Assembly (NCBI RefSeq): GCF_011927825.1 | Contig: NZ_JAATJI010000001.1 | Span: 2,462,001 to 2,526,000 of the forward strand | Direction of reading: 5' to 3' | DNA length: 64,000 bases | Origin: Polymorphobacter fuscus | GTDB taxonomy: Bacteria > Pseudomonadota > Alphaproteobacteria > Sphingomonadales > Sphingomonadaceae | Part shown: piece after piece, positions 9,501 through 19,136 of the stretch | Numbering within the stretch: the stretch's first letter is position 1 | Layout: the number at the start of each line of letters is the position of its first letter | Made by a program: the position numbers and the translations under genes | The notes under the pieces: generated by a model | What the model saw: only the letters and a program-made list of their open reading frames with translations | Told to the model about the DNA's origin: nothing | The model's database searches: none

Positions 9501-9547
9501 CGCGCGTCGCCGAATGGCTCGATCGCCCCAGGGGGCGTTCGACATGA
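6524..9547 (+). CDS. addB: Double-strand break repair protein AddB
   Basis: AddB is the second subunit of the AddAB helicase-nuclease that processes double-strand ends for RecA, the alphaproteobacterial equivalent of RecBCD. The roughly 1007-residue protein starts with the family sequence HRLFTIAPHVAFVDALALGL and has LLPNRRAVRTL early on. The C-terminal RecB-type nuclease motif DYKTGKAPSPRRVREHAANQ lies near residue 880, following GTRIHEVMEDWI. GTG 6524 is chosen because the open frame upstream lies inside murU. The stop overlaps the addA ATG (ATGA). Confidence 0.9.
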   Translation: MSAGHRLFTIAPHVAFVDALALGLVARAGGDALALANTQVLLPNRRAVRTLTDAFVRHSGGGLLLPRLTPVGDIGDDSFDRFASGDSVLPPAVPLLQRRLELARLVRQLPAGRDAGRSAVEALRLGDALGATLDALLAAEIAPDHLKTVLADTDLASHWQATLAFLDLVITHWPAARDAAGGSDGGTRTGALIDAMLARWRSVPPPGLVVAAGITGSSPPIVRLLAGVLALPQGLVVLPGLDTDMSDAGCARWAAIACRAADLDLLGRDAEEHPQYALKALLARLRRDRDDVADWGVTTDFDGPAGRTPRVQAAMAPADAADGWHSGITDAGGAFAGVTTVEAATPAEEAQVIALALRRALETPGQRAALVTPDRQLARRVAAHCRRWGLDIDDSAGTPLRLTPPGTLALALVEAMAQGFAPVALLAVLKHPLVAAGDDRGAWLAQVRRLDRTLRGVRPPPGLEMVGEAVDAFVADRRRRLRRENAEATAIAAAEAADVALIAWWRTAAVALEPLAGVADARPGLTLPDLAAALRDAGGALAGEKLWSGIAGRALADLVDRLELHGASFGAFDTSEAPALVAALLDGAVRPAWGGHPRIAILGPLEAQLQRTDLMILGGLNEGTWPGRPAPDPWLAPAIRTRLGLAGLARDIGLAAHDFVSGLGAPQVLLTRSRRDASAPLVPSRFWLRLQAFTGGLAPDSELLALARRLDGQGQPEPVPPPRPAPPAARRPQTLYVTDVDTLIADPFAFYARAMLGLRPLDPLDQDPTAATRGTRIHEVMEDWIGSGGGSLDRLDQLTEAMLLAEGRQFPLLRALWAPRARRALRWAGEQVHAREADGWHPLAAEAGGALTLANGIIVQGRADRVDRDGEGRLAIIDYKTGKAPSPRRVREHAANQLTLLMAMAMTGQLRTRAGGVPRGLPHAIAYWEMGGGKPPGEIVDALKGKPPIDLADHIDAALAVIVGVTDAYLLGTAPFRADLNPNLAWGDYNHLSRVAEWLDRPRGRST

Positions 9548-12500
9548 CCCGGTCGCGCGGCCTTGAAGCGTTGATGCCGGCGCAGGCCGCCGCCGCCAAT
9601 CCGCATGTCCACGCCTGGGTGGCGGCGTCGGCGGGCACCGGCAAGACCCAGGTGCTGTCGGCGCGGGTGCTGCGCCTGCTGCTCGGCGGCACCCCGCCCG
9701 CGGCGCTGCTGTGCCTGACCTTCACCAAGCTGGCGGCGGCGGAAATGCAGACGCGGGTCTTCGACCGGCTGGCGTGGTGGGCGCGCTGCGACGCCGCTGC
9801 GCTCGACAGTGACCTTGCGGCGCTGGGGGCGGCAACCGATGCCGAAACCCGGACGCGCGCCCGCCGCCTGTTCGCGCAGGTGCTCGACGCCCCGCAGGGC
9901 CTCGCCATCCAGACCATCCACGCCTTTGCCCAATCGCTCATCGCCAGCTTCCCGATCGAAGCCGGGGTGTCGCCCGGATTCACGACGCTCGACGATCGCA
10001 GCAGCACCGCGCTGCAACGCCGGCTGCTTGCCGAAGCGATCGAATCGGCGACGGCACTGGGGGACGAAGGCTTTCTGGACGACCTCGCCGCGATCAGCAT
10101 CGACCAGGGCGAAATGCGCCTTGCCAAGGTCGCAGCGCGCCTTGCCGGCCATGGCAACGCCCTGGGCGAGGCGCTGGCAGGCCTGCCCGACGCCGGTATC
10201 GAGCCGATGCTGCGGCGCGGCTTCGGCCTTGCCACCGATGGCGATGCCGCCTCGGCGCTGGCCAGCGCCATGGCGCGCTTCGATGCCGTGGGCGTCGCCC
10301 GGCTGGCGGCGGCCTTCGCCGGATCGGGCGGCAAGACCGCCGTTGCGGCGGCGGCACGCGCGCACGAATGGCTCGCGGCGAGCGACCGCGCCGCGGCTTT
10401 CGACCAACTGCGCGGCTTCTTCTGCACCGCCAAGGACGAGCTGCGCGCTGTCAGCGCCGTGCCGGCGGCGGTGGACAAGGCCGATCCGGCGCTGCGGCCG
10501 CTGTTCGCCCGGCTGGGCGAAGCCGTTCTCGCCATTCTCGCCGAACAGCGCCTCCACGCCGCCGTCGTCCACGCCGCGCGCCATCTGCGCATCGGCAAGC
10601 GTCTCGCCGCCGACTGGCGCACCGCCAAGGCGCGATTGGGGGTCGTCGATTATGACGACATGATCGCGGCCGCGCAGCGATTGTTGCGCGCCCCCGGCGC
10701 CGCCGAATGGGTGCGCTTCAAGCTCGACAGCCGCATCGACCATGTGCTGGTCGACGAAGCACAGGACACCAACGCCAGCCAATGGGACATCATCGGCGCG
10801 CTGATCGAGGAATTCTTTGCCGGCAGCGGCGCTCGCGACCTGCGCCGCACGCTGTTCGTCGTCGGCGACTACAAGCAGTCGATCTTCGGCTTTCAGGGGT
10901 CCGACCCGCGCGTCTATCGCGACAAGCGCGACGAACTCGGGCAGCTGGCCGGCGACGCCGGCGACCCCATCGACCAGATCGCCCTCGATACCAACTTCCG
11001 CTCGGTCGGCGCCATTCTCGAGGTCGTCGATGCGACCATCACCGTGCTCGGGGCGACCACCTTCGATGCCGATGGCGTCCCGGTCCATGTCCCGCACCGC
11101 AAGCCGGGGCAGGGGGCCGTGACGCTGTGGCCGCCGGTGCGCGACGACAGCGGCACATCCGGCAATGACGACAGCGATGGCGCCGACACCACCACCCCGC
11201 CGCGCGCCGAAACCCTGCTCGCCTATCGCATCGCCGATACCATCGCCGGCTGGCTCGATCCGCGCGACCCGCTGGTCCTGCCCGCCCATGGCCGCGCCGT
11301 GCGCCCGCAGGACATTCTCGTTCTCGTCCGCAGCCGCGGCGCCTTTTCGCCGGCGCTGGTCAAGGCGCTCCACGCCAACCAGGTGCCGGTGGCCGGCGTC
11401 GACCGGCTGAAACTGTCCGATCCGCTCGCCGTCGCCGACCTGCTGGCGCTGGCCCGTTTCGCGCTGCAACCGGGTGACGACCTGACGCTGGCGGCGCTGC
11501 TGGTCTCGCCATTCCTGGGCCTTGACCATGACATGCTCCACCGCCTCGCCGCCGATCGGCCGGGGACGCTGTGGGACGCGGTGCGCGGCGATGATGATCC
11601 GCGCGTGGTGGCGGCGCGCGACTGGCTGTCGAAGCTGCTCGGCTTTGCCGATTTTACGGCACCGCACGAATTTTTCGAACGCGTGCTGTCGGGGCCGCTG
11701 CAGGGCCGCAAGCGTCTGCTGGCACGGCTGGGAGCGGAGGCGCGCGACGCCATCGACGCCGTGCTCGACCAGGCGCTGGCGTTCGAGGTGGCAAATGCCC
11801 CGACGCTGCAGGGCTTCCTCGCCTGGGTCGATGCCGAGGATATCGCCATCAAGCGCGACCCCGATGCGCCATTGGATGCGGTGCGGCTGATGACCGTCCA
11901 TGGCGCCAAGGGCCTGCAGGCGCCCGTCGTCATCCTGGCCGACGCCACCAAGGCCCGGCAACGCGAACGCGATGCCCCGCTGCTGATGAGCTTCGACAAT
12001 GGCGCGCCGTTGCCGGTGTTCCTCGCCACCCGCAAGGGGCTGAGCGGTCGCCTTGCCGACGCGATCGAGGCGGAAGACGAACAGAATGCCCGCGAACATT
12101 GCCGCCTGCTCTATGTCGCGCTGACCCGCGCCGAGGACCTGCTGTTCATCGGCGGCACGCTCGGCACCGGCAAGACCGATGCGCCCGAAGGCAGCTGGTA
12201 CGCCGCGGTGGGCGAGGCACTGCAGGCGCTCGATGCCGAGGTAGTCGCCGCCGACGGCTGGGATGGCGACGCGATCGAATGGCGCAGCGGCACCGCGGCC
12301 CCCTGTCTGCGCGACGCCGGACCCGTGATCGTCCCCGATGACGCCACCAGCCTGCCGCAATGGGCGGTCACCGCACCGCCGCCCGAAGCCCGCCCGGCAC
12401 GGCCGTTGTCGCCCTCCGCCATCGCCGCCGATGACGTTGCATTGCCGCCGATGGGGGCCGCCGCCCGCGCCGCCGCGCGCCGCGGCCAGGCGCTGCACGC

Positions 12501-13005
12501 GCTGTTCGAACGGTTGCCGGCACTGCCCCACGCCGACCGGCGGCGGGTGGGGGAGGCGTGGTGCGCCGCTGCCCATCCCGATCTCGACGCCGCCGCCACC
12601 ACCGCCACCGTCCTCGCCATCCTCGACGATCCGGCTTTTGCCGCCGTCTTCGCTCCCGATGCGCTGGCCGAAGCGCCGCTGGCCGCATTGGTGGGGTATC
12701 GCGTCATCGCCGGCACCGTCGATCGGCTGGTGGTCACCGGTTCCGACGTGCTGGTTGTCGATTTCAAGACCGGCGCCCGCGTGCCGGCGGATGCCCAGGC
12801 CGTGCCGCCCTATTATCTGCGCCAGATGGCTGCCTATGTCGCGGCGCTGCGCGTCGTATTCCCCGGCCGCCGGGTCACCGCCGCGCTGCTGTTCACCGAA
12901 GGTCCGCGGCTGATCGCGCTGCCCGATGCCCTGCTGGCGCTTTACCCGCTGAAAGACGAAGCCGTGTTGAACCCGGCCGACGACGTGCCTATCTTTCCGC
13001 AATAG
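9544..13005 (+). CDS. addA: Double-strand break repair helicase AddA
   Basis: The 1153-residue protein is a UvrD/Rep-type superfamily 1 helicase with a C-terminal nuclease. Walker [21 protein letters not shown] is near residue 30, the motif Ia region [17 protein letters not shown] follows, Walker B with [18 protein letters not shown] is near residue 400, [17 protein letters not shown] follows, and motif V/VI regions are [17 protein letters not shown] and [18 protein letters not shown]. The nuclease motif [11 protein letters not shown] and Q-motif YYLRQMAAY lie near the end. It forms AddAB with the preceding gene, with overlapping codons, and is followed 17 bp later by trxA. Confidence 0.95.
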   Translation: MTRSRGLEALMPAQAAAANPHVHAWVAASAGTGKTQVLSARVLRLLLGGTPPAALLCLTFTKLAAAEMQTRVFDRLAWWARCDAAALDSDLAALGAATDAETRTRARRLFAQVLDAPQGLAIQTIHAFAQSLIASFPIEAGVSPGFTTLDDRSSTALQRRLLAEAIESATALGDEGFLDDLAAISIDQGEMRLAKVAARLAGHGNALGEALAGLPDAGIEPMLRRGFGLATDGDAASALASAMARFDAVGVARLAAAFAGSGGKTAVAAAARAHEWLAASDRAAAFDQLRGFFCTAKDELRAVSAVPAAVDKADPALRPLFARLGEAVLAILAEQRLHAAVVHAARHLRIGKRLAADWRTAKARLGVVDYDDMIAAAQRLLRAPGAAEWVRFKLDSRIDHVLVDEAQDTNASQWDIIGALIEEFFAGSGARDLRRTLFVVGDYKQSIFGFQGSDPRVYRDKRDELGQLAGDAGDPIDQIALDTNFRSVGAILEVVDATITVLGATTFDADGVPVHVPHRKPGQGAVTLWPPVRDDSGTSGNDDSDGADTTTPPRAETLLAYRIADTIAGWLDPRDPLVLPAHGRAVRPQDILVLVRSRGAFSPALVKALHANQVPVAGVDRLKLSDPLAVADLLALARFALQPGDDLTLAALLVSPFLGLDHDMLHRLAADRPGTLWDAVRGDDDPRVVAARDWLSKLLGFADFTAPHEFFERVLSGPLQGRKRLLARLGAEARDAIDAVLDQALAFEVANAPTLQGFLAWVDAEDIAIKRDPDAPLDAVRLMTVHGAKGLQAPVVILADATKARQRERDAPLLMSFDNGAPLPVFLATRKGLSGRLADAIEAEDEQNAREHCRLLYVALTRAEDLLFIGGTLGTGKTDAPEGSWYAAVGEALQALDAEVVAADGWDGDAIEWRSGTAAPCLRDAGPVIVPDDATSLPQWAVTAPPPEARPARPLSPSAIAADDVALPPMGAAARAAARRGQALHALFERLPALPHADRRRVGEAWCAAAHPDLDAAATTATVLAILDDPAFAAVFAPDALAEAPLAALVGYRVIAGTVDRLVVTGSDVLVVDFKTGARVPADAQAVPPYYLRQMAAYVAALRVVFPGRRVTAALLFTEGPRLIALPDALLALYPLKDEAVLNPADDVPIFPQ

Positions 13006-13022
13006 CCGCAAAGGAGGCCCGC

Positions 13023-13343
13023 ATGGCCGCAAAACACATCACCGACGCCTCGTTCCACGCCGACGTCATCAGCAGTGAAAAGCCCGTCCTTGTCGATTTC
13101 TGGGCGGAATGGTGCGGCCCCTGCCGCCAGATCGGGCCGGCGCTCGAAGAGATCAACAACGAGCTTGCCGGCGTCGACATCGTCAAGATCAACATCGACG
13201 ACAATCCCGACGCCCCGACGCGCTACGGCGTGCGCGGCATCCCGACGATGATCCTGTTCAAGAACGGCGCCCCCGTCGCCACCAAGGTCGGCGCCGCCCC
13301 CAAGTCGCAGCTCAAGAGCTGGCTCGAGGGCGAACTCGCCTGA
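13023..13343 (+). CDS. trxA: Thioredoxin
   Basis: The 106-residue protein is a classical thioredoxin with active site [14 protein letters not shown] near residue 30, the cis-proline motif [12 protein letters not shown] and the C-terminal [13 protein letters not shown]. It reduces cytosolic disulfides using electrons from thioredoxin reductase. A strong AAAGGAGG ribosome site lies just upstream of ATG 13023. It is the last gene of the tsaE-addA run; an inverted-repeat element follows it. Confidence 0.97.
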   Translation: MAAKHITDASFHADVISSEKPVLVDFWAEWCGPCRQIGPALEEINNELAGVDIVKINIDDNPDAPTRYGVRGIPTMILFKNGAPVATKVGAAPKSQLKSWLEGELA

Positions 13344-13363
13344 GCCTGGGGTCGCCACGATGT

Positions 13364-13431
13364 GTCATTCCAGCAGGCGGGAGCTCATCTTCCGCCTGCT
13401 GGAGATGAGCTCCTGCCTCTGCGGGAATGAC
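13364..13431. repeat. REP-like palindromic element between convergent genes
   Basis: A long imperfect inverted repeat opens with GTCATTCCAGCAGGCGGGAG and closes with its near reverse complement ending in GCGGGAATGAC. An inner hairpin pairs GAGCTCATCT with AGATGAGCTC. It lies between trxA and the convergent GST gene and probably ends transcription from both sides. Its ends resemble the second element at 58276-58332 (CCCGC...GCGGGAnTGAC), so both may belong to one family of dispersed alphaproteobacterial repeats. Confidence 0.7.
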
Positions 13432-13451
13432 GTCAGAACGTCGTAGAGACC

Positions 13452-14363
13452 TCAAACCGCCATCACCATCTGCCCCAGTTGCGGGAAATGCACCGCGACG
13501 GGGCCGCAGCGTTCGCCCTCGCGCAGCACCACGATCCCGGTCGCGTCGCATTGCGCCAGCCGCCCGGTGACGGGCGCATCGCCGGATCCGTCGGTCTTGA
13601 CCGACACCATTTGCCCGGCGGAGAACGGCGCATCGATCCGCCCCGTCACCGGTGCCGGCGACGCCGCCGCCGCGATCGCGATGGCGTCGTCGGCGCTGAT
13701 CGCCGCCACTTTGCCATGGCCGAGCGCAGCGACGCGGTCATACCAGGCTGCCAGCCGGGGCAGCGACAATATGGCTTCGGTGGTCGTCTTGGCGAACGGG
13801 TTGCCGCGCACGAACCAGATGTTGCTGTAGAACGCCAGGTCGGCGTGGCCCGGCGCATCGCCGCCGACAAACGCGCGGCCGTCGGCAAGGCTCTGGTCGA
13901 GCCAGTGCGCCGCCGTCAATGCCTGGGTCGTCAGATGCGGCGTCGCCCGCGCCAGCGCCGCCATGTCGAGCCCGAAGCGGCCCTTGCGATCGGCGATGAA
14001 CGCCGGCGGCAGCGCGCCTTCGGGCATTGCCCCCAATGCGGCGCCGACATGCGCCATGAACTGCGGCCCGCCGGCCCAGTTCGCCATGACCTTGTGAAGC
14101 GCGCCCAGCGGTGGCGGATACAGGCTCGGCGCCGGTTGCAACCGGTCGATCGCCGTCAGGATCGCCGCCGTGTCGCAAAACAGGTCGGCGCCGACCTGCA
14201 GCACCGGGGTGCGGGCATAGCCGCCGGTCAGTTCGACAAGGTCGGGCTTGGGCAGGGTGACGGGAATGGTGACCGATTGCCACGCCATCGCCTTCAGCCC
14301 GAAGGCGAGGCGCGCCAGCTCGGAAAACGGCGATGTCGGATATTCGTGGAGAACCGGCGTCAA
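13452..14363 (-). CDS. Glutathione S-transferase-like protein with C-terminal extension
   Basis: The N-terminal 80 residues form a thioredoxin-like GST domain (PVLHEYPTSPFSELARLAFG, then GYARTPVLQVGADLFCDTAAI), followed by an all-alpha GST C-domain (LTAAHWLDQSLADGRAFVGG, APGHADLAFYSNIWFVRGNP). About 85 further residues (from ASPAPVTGRID on) follow with a beta-rich look, making it about 303 residues instead of the usual 210-230. A TTG at 14363, with GAAGGA six bases upstream, starts the domain exactly; the open frame to 14480 adds 39 residues of no family character. Substrate unknown. It is divergent from the TonB receptor. Confidence 0.8.
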   Translation of the reverse strand: MTPVLHEYPTSPFSELARLAFGLKAMAWQSVTIPVTLPKPDLVELTGGYARTPVLQVGADLFCDTAAILTAIDRLQPAPSLYPPPLGALHKVMANWAGGPQFMAHVGAALGAMPEGALPPAFIADRKGRFGLDMAALARATPHLTTQALTAAHWLDQSLADGRAFVGGDAPGHADLAFYSNIWFVRGNPFAKTTTEAILSLPRLAAWYDRVAALGHGKVAAISADDAIAIAAAASPAPVTGRIDAPFSAGQMVSVKTDGSGDAPVTGRLAQCDATGIVVLREGERCGPVAVHFPQLGQMVMAV

Positions 14364-14637
14364 TTGCACATCCTTCGGGCTCGGCGTGAGGGTCCCGCGC
14401 CATGGTGGTCGCACGACGGCGCCGACGCAAGACCGCCGATCCACACAATATATCAAGGAAGCACAACTTTGCTGCGGCAAGCATGCTGCAAATGCGAAGA
14501 TGCAGCATCGTATCGCAAAATCTCAATAGGCGATAGATAATAATAATGTTGATTGGCACGGCGCACTATCGCCATAGACTCGGTTACCCCTGCACTTGGA
14601 AAACCTCGGCAGGCGTCATCCTTGGGGGAGATCTGAT

Positions 14638-17628
14638 ATGAAGATGCGCAATGCGTACTTTGACTCCGTATCTTTCGTCGGACTTATGGGGGCCGTGACT
14701 TCGGCATTGATCGCCGGCCCGGCGCTGGCGCAGCAGCGTCCCGTGGCGGCTACGGCCGATGCGCCGGACGAAGCCGCCACCATCGTCGTTACCGGGTCGC
14801 TGATCCGCAACACGACGAAGGACGCAGCCTTGCCGGTCGATGTCCTGACCGCGGCGGACCTGATCAATCGCGGTTCGCCGAGCCTGCTCGACCTGACCAA
14901 GAACCTCGCCAGCATGGGGCCGGTCCTGGGGGACAGCAACCAGTTCAGCACATTGGCACAGGGCGTCGTCGGCACCGGTTCGGTCAATCTGCGCGGGCTC
15001 GGGCCGCAGCGCACGCTGGTGCTGCTCAACGGCCGTCGCACCACCACCACCCCCGATGTCGGCTCCTTCGGCGTCGATACCAATTTGCTGCCGATCGCTG
15101 CCGTCGGCCGCATCGAAATCCTCAAGGACGGGGCCGCTGCCACCTATGGTTCCGACGCCATCGCCGGCGTCGTCAACTTCATCATCCGCACCGATCTCAA
15201 CGGCTTCGATGGCGGCGTCCAGTACAAGCTCATCAACGGCTCGGCGGGCGATTACACGGCCGATCTGGCCTGGGGCTGGCAGGATGACCGGTCGCGAGTC
15301 CTGCTCTCCGCCGGCTACCAGCACCGGTCGGAACTCAGCACGACCAAGCGCGACTGGACTCGCCCCGCCTATACCACCAACCCGTCGGGCTGGTCGGTGC
15401 TCGGGCAGCCGGGGTCGTTCCTGCCGCGCAACGGGGCGGCCCCCACCGCCGGCGTCCAGCGCGACGCCAATTGCAACGCCGTCGGCGGCTATGCCGGGTT
15501 TTCCGGCACGACCCCGGCCTGTTATTTCACCTATATCCCGTTCGACAATCTGGTCGAAAAACAGACGCGCTATCAGCTGTATGGGGAAGCCAATACCGAG
15601 CTGACCGACAAGGTGACCCTGCATGTCGAGGCGCTCTATGCCAAGACCGATGTGCCCGGCATCCGCTTCAGCCCCTCCTATCCGCCCACATCGGGGCCCA
15701 ATGGCCCCGGCAGCGTCAACGTCTTTTCCGTCACCAGCGCCGGCCCGACGCCGTTCGCCAACAACCCCGGCGCGCTGACCGCGCTGACCCAGGCCGGCCT
15801 GTCGCCGGGGGCGATCGCTGCGACGAACAACATCGGCCTGACCCTGTGGCGCCCGCTCGGCAACGGTGGCAACCCGACCACCGGCGGGCTGGGCGGGCAG
15901 AAGGGCTTTCGCAACTACGATATCTACAGGGTCTCGGGTTCGGTCGACTATCGCATCACCGAAAACTTCGGCTTCAACGGCGCCATCACCTATTCCGATG
16001 AAACCACCAACACGATGACGACCGATATCCAGATCGATCGCCTGCAACGCGCGCTCAACGGCCTTGGCGGCCCCAACTGCAACGGCATCGCCTTCGGCAG
16101 CCCGGGGTCGACCTGCCAGGCGTTCAATCCCTTTTCGAACGGCTATGGCACCAATCCGTCGTCGGGCCAGACCAACCCGGGCTTTGTTTCCGCCAATGCC
16201 AACAGCAATGATCTCGTCGCCTGGCTGTTCGATTCGCCGGCATCGACGCGCCGGCAGAACCTGTTCGTCGCCGACGCGGTGTTCGATGGCAGTTTCGATG
16301 TCGGCCTGTCCGGCGGGCCGATCGGCTTTGCCATCGGGTCGCAGTTCCGGTCCGAAAAATATGAAAGCTCGACCGCGTCGTTGCTCAACGACCAGCGCAT
16401 CACCCCGTGCCCGGTCCCCGGCGTCACCAACTGCCAGTTCCGCACCGGCCCCTATATCTTCCTCGGCCAGGCCCTGCCCAACACCGTCAAGGGCCAGGTC
16501 TGGGCGGTCTTCGGCGAAGTCGCGGTGCCGATCACCGAACGCTTCGACCTGCGCGGCGCGCTGCGCTTCGAAGACTATGGCGGCCTGACCGGATCGACGC
16601 TCAACCCCAAGGGGTCGGTGCGGTGGAAGCCGCTTGACTGGTTGACCCTGCGCGGTTCGATCGGCACCACCTTCCGCGGCCCGACGCCGAATGACCGGCG
16701 CACCGGCGGCGTCACCGGCCTGTCGGGAATCATCGCTGCCGGCAACAATTTCAAGTCGGTCGATTTCCTCGGCAACCCCTCCGTCGGCCCGGAAACCGCC
16801 TTCACCTATAATGTCGGCGCCATCGTCGCGACCGGCGGGCTGCGCGCCAGCGTCGATTTCTGGAACTATGATTTCAAGGACCAGATCGTCACCGTTCCCG
16901 CCAATGTCATCGCCACCGCGGTCGCCGGCACCGGCAACGGCACCCAGACGGTCAATTGCGGCAGCCCGCTGCGCGACCTGATCACCTTTGCCAGCGGCAA
17001 CGCCTGTATCCAGGGCGTCACCATCGGCAACGACATCGCGCGCGTCCGCTCCGATATCGTCAATGGTGCCAAGATCCACGTCCAGGGCATCGATTTCGAA
17101 GTCAGCTACACCTTCGACGATGTGATGGGCGGCACGCTCGAAATCGGCGCCAACGCCAGCCACACGCTGAAATGGGACCAGGAGGCGTTCAGCGTCGGTG
17201 GTGTGCTGGTCAGCCCGGCCTATTCCGCGGTCGGCTTCACCAACTACGACCGTTTCCCCGGCACCATCTCCGCCTGGCGCGGACGCGGCAACATCAACTA
17301 CAATGTCGACAAGCTCAACCTGCGCTACGAACTGGGCTATATCTCGGGCGCCACCGACAATCGCGCCCAGATCAGCGTGCAGGCCGGCATCGAGTCACCC
17401 ACGCCGGGGGCGCCCATCCCGATCACCTTCGGCCAGCAGATCGGCGAATGGGTCACCCATGATTTCCACATCACCTATGAAACGCCGTGGGACATGACGC
17501 TGCAGGCGTCGGTGGTGAATATCCTCGATCGCGATCCGCCAAGTGCGCGGCTGGAGATCAGCTATGATCCGTTCATCGGCAATCCGCTCGGCCGCGTCTT
17601 CCAGTTCGGCGTTCGCAAGCGGTTCTAA
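14638..17628 (+). CDS. TonB-dependent outer-membrane receptor
   Basis: The 996-residue protein has a signal peptide (cleaved after GPALA, about residue 33), a TonB-box-like EAATIVVTGSLI, a plug domain (RNTTKDAALPVDVLTAADL, GSVNLRGLGPQRTLVLLNGRR, EILKDGAAATYGSDAIAGVVNFI) and a 22-strand barrel ending in GRVFQFGVRKRF with the required terminal Phe. It imports a ligand across the outer membrane using TonB energy; ligand unknown. ATG 14638 is chosen for its GGGGGAG ribosome site and the signal peptide. No partner transporter lies beside it. Its stop overlaps the convergent argJ stop by four bases. The 274-bp gap upstream is AT-rich near 14510-14580 and holds promoters for this and the divergent GST gene. 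Confidence 0.95.
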   Translation: MKMRNAYFDSVSFVGLMGAVTSALIAGPALAQQRPVAATADAPDEAATIVVTGSLIRNTTKDAALPVDVLTAADLINRGSPSLLDLTKNLASMGPVLGDSNQFSTLAQGVVGTGSVNLRGLGPQRTLVLLNGRRTTTTPDVGSFGVDTNLLPIAAVGRIEILKDGAAATYGSDAIAGVVNFIIRTDLNGFDGGVQYKLINGSAGDYTADLAWGWQDDRSRVLLSAGYQHRSELSTTKRDWTRPAYTTNPSGWSVLGQPGSFLPRNGAAPTAGVQRDANCNAVGGYAGFSGTTPACYFTYIPFDNLVEKQTRYQLYGEANTELTDKVTLHVEALYAKTDVPGIRFSPSYPPTSGPNGPGSVNVFSVTSAGPTPFANNPGALTALTQAGLSPGAIAATNNIGLTLWRPLGNGGNPTTGGLGGQKGFRNYDIYRVSGSVDYRITENFGFNGAITYSDETTNTMTTDIQIDRLQRALNGLGGPNCNGIAFGSPGSTCQAFNPFSNGYGTNPSSGQTNPGFVSANANSNDLVAWLFDSPASTRRQNLFVADAVFDGSFDVGLSGGPIGFAIGSQFRSEKYESSTASLLNDQRITPCPVPGVTNCQFRTGPYIFLGQALPNTVKGQVWAVFGEVAVPITERFDLRGALRFEDYGGLTGSTLNPKGSVRWKPLDWLTLRGSIGTTFRGPTPNDRRTGGVTGLSGIIAAGNNFKSVDFLGNPSVGPETAFTYNVGAIVATGGLRASVDFWNYDFKDQIVTVPANVIATAVAGTGNGTQTVNCGSPLRDLITFASGNACIQGVTIGNDIARVRSDIVNGAKIHVQGIDFEVSYTFDDVMGGTLEIGANASHTLKWDQEAFSVGGVLVSPAYSAVGFTNYDRFPGTISAWRGRGNINYNVDKLNLRYELGYISGATDNRAQISVQAGIESPTPGAPIPITFGQQIGEWVTHDFHITYETPWDMTLQASVVNILDRDPPSARLEISYDPFIGNPLGRVFQFGVRKRF

Positions 17629-18848
17629 CTGCGGTAATCGGCGTTGATGCTGATGTAGCCATGGGTCAGGTCGCACGTCCAGACGCGGGCGCGGCCTGAC
17701 CCGAGGCCGAGATCGACAGCGATCTCGACGTCTTCGCCGGCCAGATGCGCCGCCACCGGCGCCTCGTCATAGCCCGGCACCACGGCGCCGCCGGCGGCCA
17801 CCTCGGTCGTCCCGAACCGGATCGACAGCCGGTCGCGGTCGGCGGCCTCGCCGGCCTTGCCGACCGCCATCACCACCCGCCCCCAATTGGCGTCGCCGCC
17901 GGCGATCGCCGTCTTGACCAGCGGCGAGTTGGCGATGCTCATGCCGATGCGATGCGCCGCGGCATCGGATTCCGCCCCGGTCACGCTGATGGTGATGAAC
18001 TTGGTCGCGCCCTCGCCGTCGCGCACCACCAGCTGCGCCAGCTGGCGGCACAGGTCTGCAAGCGCTGCTGCAAAGGCGTCGGCGCCGGGCGAATCCCACC
18101 CGGTCAACGGGGCATGGCCGGCGGCGCCGGTGGCAAAGGCCAGCACCGTGTCCGATGTCGACGTGTCGCCATCGACGGTGATGCACGAAAAGCTCGTCGC
18201 ATTGGCGCGGTCGAGCGCTGCCTGCAGGAAGGCCGGCGCTACAGCCGCGTCGGTGAAGATGAAGCCCAGCATCGTCGCCATGTCGGGGGCGATCATCCCC
18301 GACCCCTTGATGATGCCGGTCAATGTCACCCGCGTGTCGCCCACCAGCGCCGCGGTCGTCGCTGCCTTGGCAAAGGTGTCGGTGGTGCCGATCGCCAGCG
18401 TCGCTGCGTGAAAATCGCCGGTTCCGAGCGCCGCATGCGCCGCCGTCACCCCTGCCACCGCCTTGTCCTGCGGCAATGGAACGCCGATGACGCCGGTGGA
18501 GGCGGCGAACACCGCCTCGGGCGCGCAGCCGACCAGCGTCGCCGCCGCCGCCGTCTGCGCCGCCGCCGCCTGCCGCCCGGTCAGCCCGGTGAAGGCGTTG
18601 CTGTTGCCGGCGTTGACCACCAGCGCCCGCGCCTGGCCGCCGGCCAGCCGCTCGCGGCACAGCTCGACCTCGGGCGACGGGCAGCGCGACCGGGTCAGCA
18701 CGCCGGCGACGCTGGTGCCGGCCGCCAGTTCGACCAAAGTCACATCGGCGCGGCTCCAGTTCTTGTAGCCGGCGGTGGCGGTGCCGATGCGGACGCCGGT
18801 GATCGGCGCCAGGGCGGGGAAGGGGCGGGCGAGGGGCGAAATGGTCAT
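17625..18848 (-). CDS. argJ: Bifunctional glutamate N-acetyltransferase / ornithine acetyltransferase ArgJ
   Basis: ArgJ transfers the acetyl group from N-acetylornithine to glutamate, running the cyclic arginine pathway. The 407-residue protein contains the self-cleavage site KGSGMIAPDMATMLGFIF near residue 190, where the Thr after Ala becomes the catalytic N-terminus of the beta chain. VNAGNSNAFTG and CITVDGDTSTSDTVLAFATG are further family blocks. ATG 18848 is used; the frame extends to 18986 but that part overlaps the rpmH promoter and has no family sequence. It is divergent from rpmH. Confidence 0.95.
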   Translation of the reverse strand: MTISPLARPFPALAPITGVRIGTATAGYKNWSRADVTLVELAAGTSVAGVLTRSRCPSPEVELCRERLAGGQARALVVNAGNSNAFTGLTGRQAAAAQTAAAATLVGCAPEAVFAASTGVIGVPLPQDKAVAGVTAAHAALGTGDFHAATLAIGTTDTFAKAATTAALVGDTRVTLTGIIKGSGMIAPDMATMLGFIFTDAAVAPAFLQAALDRANATSFSCITVDGDTSTSDTVLAFATGAAGHAPLTGWDSPGADAFAAALADLCRQLAQLVVRDGEGATKFITISVTGAESDAAAHRIGMSIANSPLVKTAIAGGDANWGRVVMAVGKAGEAADRDRLSIRFGTTEVAAGGAVVPGYDEAPVAAHLAGEDVEIAVDLGLGSGRARVWTCDLTHGYISINADYRS

Positions 18849-18899
18849 GCCGGCGTCTTGCCGAGCAGCGGCGCCGAAGTCGAGAGCCGACTGGCGGCA

Positions 18900-18928
18900 T
18901 TGACTCAAACCCGCGCTGCCCCTATGGG
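18900..18928 (+). promoter_or_regulatory. Candidate promoter of rpmH
   Basis: TTGACT (18900-18905) is followed after 17 bases by TATGGG (18923-18928), about 56 bp before the rpmH start. The -35 match is good and the -10 match is weak. Placement in the divergent argJ/rpmH gap supports the call. Confidence 0.4.
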
Positions 18929-18984
18929 CGACGACTTGATTTTGCGGCCTCGCGCCGTGCACCCATCGCCTGCGGGATTTTGAC

Positions 18985-19119
18985 ATGAAGCGTACCTATC
19001 AGCCCTCGAAGCTCGTTCGCGCCCGCCGCCACGGCTTTCGCGCCCGCATGGCGACCGTCGGTGGCCGCAATGTCATCCGCAACCGCCGCGCCCAGGGCCG
19101 CAAGAAGCTGTCCGCCTAA
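18985..19119 (+). CDS. rpmH: Ribosomal protein bL34
   Basis: This 44-residue gene encodes the basic large-subunit protein L34. The sequence begins [20 protein letters not shown] and ends GRKKLSA, the universal L34 pattern of normal length. It starts the conserved block rpmH-rnpA-yidD-yidC-yihA. Only 17 bases separate its stop from the rnpA start. Confidence 0.98.
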   Translation: MKRTYQPSKLVRARRHGFRARMATVGGRNVIRNRRAQGRKKLSA

Positions 19120-19136
19120 CGCTGGCGCATGCCGCG

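Noticed and set aside
9487..13032. A 1181-codon open frame on the minus strand
   Set aside because: Shadow of addA, which shows all helicase motifs. The antisense frame has no recognisable domain.
14584..17163. An 859-codon open frame on the minus strand
   Set aside because: It is the antisense shadow of the TonB receptor, which has a signal peptide, plug and barrel motifs. The antisense product has only GC-driven Gly/Asp/Arg-rich sequence.
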